A DNA stretch of 39,490 nt from Sphingobacterium sp. (GTDB lineage: Bacteria > Bacteroidota > Bacteroidia > Sphingobacteriales > Sphingobacteriaceae): the NCBI GenBank assembly GCA_031253985.1, contig JAIRVH010000094.1:1-39490 (forward strand). The letters run 5' to 3'. A program made the position numbers and the translations under genes. The notes beneath the pieces were generated by a model, which saw nothing but the letters and a program-made list of their open reading frames with translations, searched no databases and was not told the DNA's origin. Positions 35,529 through 39,490 of this stretch are shown here, in pieces (the first letter of the stretch is position 1; every line of letters begins with the position of its first letter).

Positions 35529-36539
35529 CTATTCGTAGATACTATATCCTTTTTTACCTGATTTCCATTTCACATTTAGCGTCTTGGAGAGAATCTGAAC
35601 AATCTCATTGAGCGTTTGTCCATCAAAATACATGCTCAGCTTCCGTGCTTTTAGACTATCTCCAACGACAGTAATATTCGCCCGGAAATGCTTTTCCAGA
35701 TCCGCGCAGATACTGTCCAATCGAACGTTCGAGTAGCTTAGCTTTTGTGCTACATCAGTCTCATTGTCCGCCGACAGATCAATTTTGGATAGGGATGCTG
35801 TCTGCCTTTTATACAAACCTTTTTGATTTTTTTGCAGAATAAGTTCTTCCGCATGATCTCCCTTTCCGCTGCTCAAGGCAACAATTCCTTCCTTAACAAG
35901 TACCTCAACATCTTCTGCCAATAAATTCACTTCAAAGGTAGTTCCGATATCGCGCACATAATTGTTTTCAAGATCCACGACAAAAGAGTTCCCCGTTTTG
36001 TGCTTTACATCAAATAGCGCTTTTCCCTTTTTGAGCTCGACAGTTCTTTGCTGTGAAAATGTCCGTTTGTTGAAAATCGCCTCTGCTCCGGCCTGTAGTG
36101 TCATGATCGAACCATCGGGAAGTACGGTAGGCTGCTGTGCTACTGATCCATATACGCGGATTTCGTTGCCCATCCATCGGTCAAAGTTCAGATAGCAGGC
36201 AAAACCAACTATCAACAATACGGCTGCAGCCACAAATTTCATCCAGGGTTTCCAAAGCGTTCTGATTGGTATCGTCATCTCTTGGTCCTGAACAATGGCT
36301 TCTTTATCCAGTTGTAGTTTAAACCTGTCCCATTGACTATTGGTATCTACATTTTTATAGAGTTCCAATGCAATAAAGTCATCGGATATCGTTCTGATTT
36401 CATCATATAATCGATGGTTCTCCGTATCTTCAGAAATCCAACGTTCAAGTAACACCCCTTCCCTTTCGGAAATAGTCCCATCCAGCTCTTTCTGAATCAA
36501 GTCATAAGGAATAAATCTTGAAGTATTGTTTTCTTCCAT
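35529..36539 (-). CDS. FecR-family anti-sigma regulator with DUF4974
   Basis: 336 residues. Cytoplasmic N-terminal domain 1-98 that should bind the sigma factor, one membrane helix at about 100-118 (KFVAAAVLLIVGFACYLNF), periplasmic FecR domain about 130-235 (YGSVAQQPTVLPDGS, GKALFDVKHKTGNSFVVDL), and a C-terminal STN-like DUF4974 at about 265-336 (YSNVRLDSICADLEKHFRA). It passes the receptor's signal to the ECF sigma factor encoded 2 bases upstream. The receptor gene starts 18 bases after its stop. Confidence 0.93.
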   Translation of the reverse strand: MEENNTSRFIPYDLIQKELDGTISEREGVLLERWISEDTENHRLYDEIRTISDDFIALELYKNVDTNSQWDRFKLQLDKEAIVQDQEMTIPIRTLWKPWMKFVAAAVLLIVGFACYLNFDRWMGNEIRVYGSVAQQPTVLPDGSIMTLQAGAEAIFNKRTFSQQRTVELKKGKALFDVKHKTGNSFVVDLENNYVRDIGTTFEVNLLAEDVEVLVKEGIVALSSGKGDHAEELILQKNQKGLYKRQTASLSKIDLSADNETDVAQKLSYSNVRLDSICADLEKHFRANITVVGDSLKARKLSMYFDGQTLNEIVQILSKTLNVKWKSGKKGYSIYE

Positions 36540-36541
36540 AT

Positions 36542-37156
36542 CTATAAGATAATAAACTGAACAAAAAGTCCTAATGAAAAAAATAAAAAGCCGATTAGCA
36601 GCAACAGAAATGTCTTTTGCTTGGCCAAAGCCACCCGAATTTTATCGTAAGCGATAGTCAGATGATTTTTTACGGTTTTAATGGAAATTCCCAATTGATC
36701 CGCAATTTCCTGTTGTTTCATCTTATCATACTTACTCATGATAACAATTTTCCGACATTGCGGCGGCAATCCTTCCAATAAGCTTTCGATCATCAATAAT
36801 TTGGATTCGTAAAGTGCTGCGCTATCGGTCTGATCTTCTTCATCTGTCAGGTCCACTTCCTTGCTATAATCATTATTCCGTTCCAACAAACGCTGGTTCT
36901 TTTTGAGGTAAGTAAGTGAGAGATTGATAACACTTCGGGATAGGTAGGCTCCAAGTGATTGATTAATGGTCAATTTTCCTGCATTTTCCCATAACATCAT
37001 AAATACATCATTGGTAAGCTCTTCAGCGATTGATTCATCTCGCACGTACCGAAAAGATAAGATATACAATTTACGGAAATGGGCTTTATAGATAGCCTCA
37101 AAAGCATCACGATCTTTTTGGACTATCTTTTTAAGCAGGTCAACGTCATTTGACAT
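36542..37156 (-). CDS. ECF sigma factor with C-terminal membrane helix
   Basis: 204 residues. Region 2 spans about 20-85 (AIYKAHFRKLYILSFRYVRD, EELTNDVFMMLWENAG) and region 4 about 125-178 (LPPQCRKIVIMSKYDKMKQQ, helix-turn-helix IADQLGISIKTVKNHL). Residues 182-204 form one hydrophobic helix (FLLLLIGFLFFSLGLFVQF), an addition to the usual 160-180 residues, seen in part of the Bacteroides expansion family. It should direct RNA polymerase to the downstream FecR/receptor/DUF4249 operon and could be held at the membrane. Start ATG at 37156; no clear promoter found upstream. Confidence 0.93.
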   Translation of the reverse strand: MSNDVDLLKKIVQKDRDAFEAIYKAHFRKLYILSFRYVRDESIAEELTNDVFMMLWENAGKLTINQSLGAYLSRSVINLSLTYLKKNQRLLERNNDYSKEVDLTDEEDQTDSAALYESKLLMIESLLEGLPPQCRKIVIMSKYDKMKQQEIADQLGISIKTVKNHLTIAYDKIRVALAKQKTFLLLLIGFLFFSLGLFVQFIIL

Positions 37157-37257
37157 AGGACTTCGGTAAAGCTAATAATAAACGTATGTAAAAATAATCA
37201 AATTCATCGGACATTTTATAACATCTAATTAATTTCCAAGCCAATGAAGTTACTTTA

Positions 37258-37306
37258 ACACGACGTAGAAATAGAAAAAAATGCTACAGCAAGGTTTATG
37301 TCGTGT
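37258..37306 (+). repeat. Inverted repeat in the gap before the DUF255 gene
   Basis: ACACGAC (37258-37264) and GTCGTGT (37300-37306) are perfect 7-base complements. An inner pair GTAG/CTAC (37265-37268, 37284-37287) is nested in the 35-base spacer. It ends 50 bases before the ATG at 37357. It may form a leader hairpin or a regulator site. TACCTTCG at 37345 is a one-mismatch -7 box near the start. The rest of 37157-37356 shows nothing else. Confidence 0.35.
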
Positions 37307-37356
37307 ATATCTTTCACTAGGCTCGTTAATAATTACTTTTTCACTACCTTCGTCTT

Positions 37357-39357
37357 ATGGCGAATCAATTGCAATTTGAACATTCACCGTACCTTAAGCA
37401 GCACGCGCACAATCCAGTAGATTGGATGCCCTGGGGACCGGAAGCTTTAAAAAAAGCAAAAGACGAAAATAAACTGATCATTGTAAGCATTGGCTACTCG
37501 GCTTGCCATTGGTGCCATGTGATGGAGCGTGAAAGTTTTGAAAATTCTGCTATCGCGCAAACCATGAATAAGTTTTTCGTATCGATCAAAATTGACCGCG
37601 AAGAACGCCCCGATATTGATCAGGTTTATATGCTCGCTGTACAACTGATGACCAATGCCGGCGGCTGGCCTTTGAATTGTATTTGCCTGCCCGACGGAAG
37701 ACCAATTTATGGCGGTACCTATTTCAAACCGCACGACTGGCAGAATATCTTATTGCAAATTGCTCAAATGTGGGCGGAGAAACCCGAAGTCGCATTTGAC
37801 TATGCCGAAAAGCTAAACAACAGTATTCAACGGGCCGAGAAACTACCCATTAATCCTATTCCCGAACAATATACAATCGATGATTTAAGCGCAATTGTTG
37901 AGCCCTGGACAGAAACCTTCGACAATAAGGAAGGCGGCTATCAAAGAGCCCCGAAATTTCCGCTTCCAAACAACTGGTTGTTCTTGCTAAAATACGCGGT
38001 GCTTGCTGACGATCAGAAACTATTGGATCATGTCCATTTTACGTTAAAAAAGATCGGATCAGGTGGCATATACGACCAGATCGGTGGCGGTTTTGCGCGC
38101 TATGCTGTGGATCATTATTGGCATATTCCACATTTCGAAAAAATGCTCTATGATAATGGACAACTACTTTCCCTATATTCCGAAGCCTATCAACAAAGTC
38201 GGGATCCATTCTATAAGCGGATTATCGAAGAAACCATTATTTGGGCCGAACGTGAAATGCTTGCTCCAAACCATGGTTTCTATAGTGCTTTAGATGCAGA
38301 TAGTGAGGGAATCGAAGGAAAATATTATTCATTCTCCAAAGCTGAATTTGACAGGGTATTGGGCGATGATGCTACCCTCCTTGGACAATATTTTAACATC
38401 ACCGAATTAGGCAACTGGGCGGAAGAGAAAACCAACATCCCTATTTGCGCCATAAATGCAGACCAGCTAGCGGCAGAGGTCAATATGTCAGCTGACGAAT
38501 GGTCAGATTTTCTAAAAATTTCAAAGAAAAAATTATACGACTACCGTGAACAGCGGGTACGTCCAGGACTCGACCACAAACAGCTCACCAGCTGGAATGC
38601 CCTCTTTTTAAAAGGGCTTATCGATGCTTATCAAAGTCTTGGAAACAGTCATTTTCTTGAACTCGCTTTAAACAATGCCCAGTTTATCTGTACGTATCTT
38701 ATTCAGGACGATGCCCAGTTATTGCACCAGCCAAAAGATAACAACAGGGCGATCACAGGATTCCTAGATGACTATGCATTCACTATTGAAGCCTTTATAG
38801 CATTATATGAGGCTACATTTGACCTCAATTGGCTCACCAAAGCAAGACAGCTTGCTGATAAGGCCATAGCATTGTTTTATGATGGATCACAAAAAACATT
38901 CTATTATACTTCGTCGGAGGCAGAGGAACTCATCGCACGGAAAAGCGAAATTATGGACAACGTAATCCCGTCCTCTTCGTCGACAATGGTTCGTCAGCTG
39001 AAACGATTAGGATTGCTTTTTGACGACGAAAATTACATCGCCATTACAGACCAATTGCTGGCGAATGTATTCCCGCAAATCAAGACTTATGGATCGGCCT
39101 ATTCAAATTGGGCAATATTATTGCTAGAAGAAATATATGGAATCAATGAAATTGCATTGACGGGGGATAAAGCAATGGCTTTAAAAAAAGAACTCGACCA
39201 ATATTATATTCCTAATAAAATTGTCCTCGGTGGTACGGAAGAGAATCTCCCACTCCTGGAACATAGGGTCGGAAAGGAGACAAAAGCATATCTTTGTAAA
39301 AACAAGACCTGCAGTCTACCACAGGATTCAATACAAGCGTTAATAAATTATATTTAA
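37357..39357 (+). CDS. DUF255 / YyaL-type thioredoxin-domain protein
   Basis: 666 residues, usual 660-690. The N-terminal domain (1-165) is the DUF255 thioredoxin-like part with [13 protein letters not shown] and the redox motif C50-HW-C53 in [17 protein letters not shown]. The rest is an alpha/alpha-barrel like that of N-acylglucosamine 2-epimerases and glucosidases ([35 protein letters not shown]). Eukaryotic homologue is SPATA20; the substrate is unknown. Cytoplasmic by lack of signal. Stands alone; the SlyD-like gene starts 36 bases after the stop. Confidence 0.93.
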   Translation: MANQLQFEHSPYLKQHAHNPVDWMPWGPEALKKAKDENKLIIVSIGYSACHWCHVMERESFENSAIAQTMNKFFVSIKIDREERPDIDQVYMLAVQLMTNAGGWPLNCICLPDGRPIYGGTYFKPHDWQNILLQIAQMWAEKPEVAFDYAEKLNNSIQRAEKLPINPIPEQYTIDDLSAIVEPWTETFDNKEGGYQRAPKFPLPNNWLFLLKYAVLADDQKLLDHVHFTLKKIGSGGIYDQIGGGFARYAVDHYWHIPHFEKMLYDNGQLLSLYSEAYQQSRDPFYKRIIEETIIWAEREMLAPNHGFYSALDADSEGIEGKYYSFSKAEFDRVLGDDATLLGQYFNITELGNWAEEKTNIPICAINADQLAAEVNMSADEWSDFLKISKKKLYDYREQRVRPGLDHKQLTSWNALFLKGLIDAYQSLGNSHFLELALNNAQFICTYLIQDDAQLLHQPKDNNRAITGFLDDYAFTIEAFIALYEATFDLNWLTKARQLADKAIALFYDGSQKTFYYTSSEAEELIARKSEIMDNVIPSSSSTMVRQLKRLGLLFDDENYIAITDQLLANVFPQIKTYGSAYSNWAILLLEEIYGINEIALTGDKAMALKKELDQYYIPNKIVLGGTEENLPLLEHRVGKETKAYLCKNKTCSLPQDSIQALINYI

Positions 39358-39393
39358 TAAACGGTAGCCTCGGCTTCCAAAAATCAAAATCAG

Positions 39394-39490
39394 ATGGCTA
39401 TAAAAGCAAACGACGTCGTAGCATTGACGTACAGACTTCACACAGTAGAAAACGGTGAAAAAGTTTTCGTTGAAGAAACAACTGCAGAAC
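39394..39490 (+). CDS. slyD: SlyD-like FKBP-type peptidyl-prolyl isomerase, 3' end outside the window
   Basis: ATG at 39394 followed by 32 codons to the window edge. The visible MAIKANDVVALTYRLHTVEN and then GEKVFVEETT correspond to the first two strands of SlyD-type FKBP folding catalysts (xxVVxLxYxLx...G). Too short to confirm the chaperone insert or a metal-binding tail. The short gap to the DUF255 gene holds no strong terminator. Confidence 0.75.
   Translation, partial: MAIKANDVVALTYRLHTVENGEKVFVEETTAE

Noticed and set aside
37146..37214. 22-codon minus-strand frame (MSDEFDYFYIRL...) overlapping the sigma factor start
   Set aside because: Very short, no start signal, and it ends inside the sigma factor gene in another frame; likely chance.
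1..39490. CRISPR array, tRNA, rRNA, insertion sequence or phage genes
   Set aside because: No regularly spaced repeats, no tRNA-like cloverleaf noticed in the gaps, and no transposase, integrase or phage-type product among the reading frames.

Overview
The window is a piece of a chromosome from a Bacteroidota bacterium, most likely a Sphingobacteriaceae member such as Sphingobacterium. The evidence is gene content typical of that group (a FecI/FecR/FecA-like trio with a DUF4249 lipoprotein, a DUF5686 outer-membrane protein, DUF4254 beside a GT9 enzyme), near absence of Shine-Dalgarno sequences, TTG starts, and TAnnTTTG-type -7 promoter elements. The genus is inferred from style and content; no 16S gene or other marker is present. 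I found no rRNA, tRNA, CRISPR array, transposase or phage gene.

Layout. (1) 1-1284: citrate synthase, lacking only its extreme N-terminus, closed by a clear intrinsic terminator. (2) 1533-9175: nuoH-I-J-K-L-M-N, the membrane arm of respiratory complex I plus the NuoI iron-sulfur subunit, as a tight operon. The NuoA-G genes are not in the window. NuoK appears to lack one of the two conserved membrane glutamates. (3) 9385-25408: seventeen consecutive genes of a surface-glycan (lipooligosaccharide or capsule) locus: DUF4254, GT9, GT4, GT90, GT32, several GT2, GT11 fucosyltransferase, a DUF6492-like protein, a PF03407-like transferase, three divergent copies of a poorly described GT-B-like family, and an FdtA/FdtB pair for a dTDP-3-amino-3,6-dideoxyhexose. 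There is no flippase, polymerase, ligase or ABC exporter. The middle (about 14.9-24 kb) looks more AT-rich than its flanks and has genes on both strands, as variable glycan loci often do. (4) 25523-26014: a SixA-like histidine phosphatase. (5) 26060-37156, all on the minus strand: an ECF sigma factor with a membrane tail, FecR, a TonB-dependent receptor with an STN domain and a DUF4249 lipoprotein (one regulated uptake operon), then a VirJ/AcvB-like hydrolase, a DUF5686 outer-membrane protein and an MprF-type aminoacyl-lipid synthase/flippase. (6) 37357-39357: a DUF255/YyaL thioredoxin-domain protein, and from 39394 the start of an SlyD-like peptidyl-prolyl isomerase cut by the window end.

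How they work together. Citrate synthase and complex I serve respiratory energy metabolism. The glycan locus and the MprF/VirJ/DUF5686 group both concern the envelope: one sets the sugar coat, the other probably sets lipid charge. The most interesting points are an MprF synthase with a nearby VirJ/AcvB-type hydrolase (in Agrobacterium the paired enzyme removes the lysine that the synthase adds), a strong terminator-like hairpin that ends exactly at the DUF5686 start codon, the three-copy GT-B-like family with an A9 tract at a gene overlap, the NuoK substitution, and a palindrome-rich divergent promoter region inside the glycan locus.
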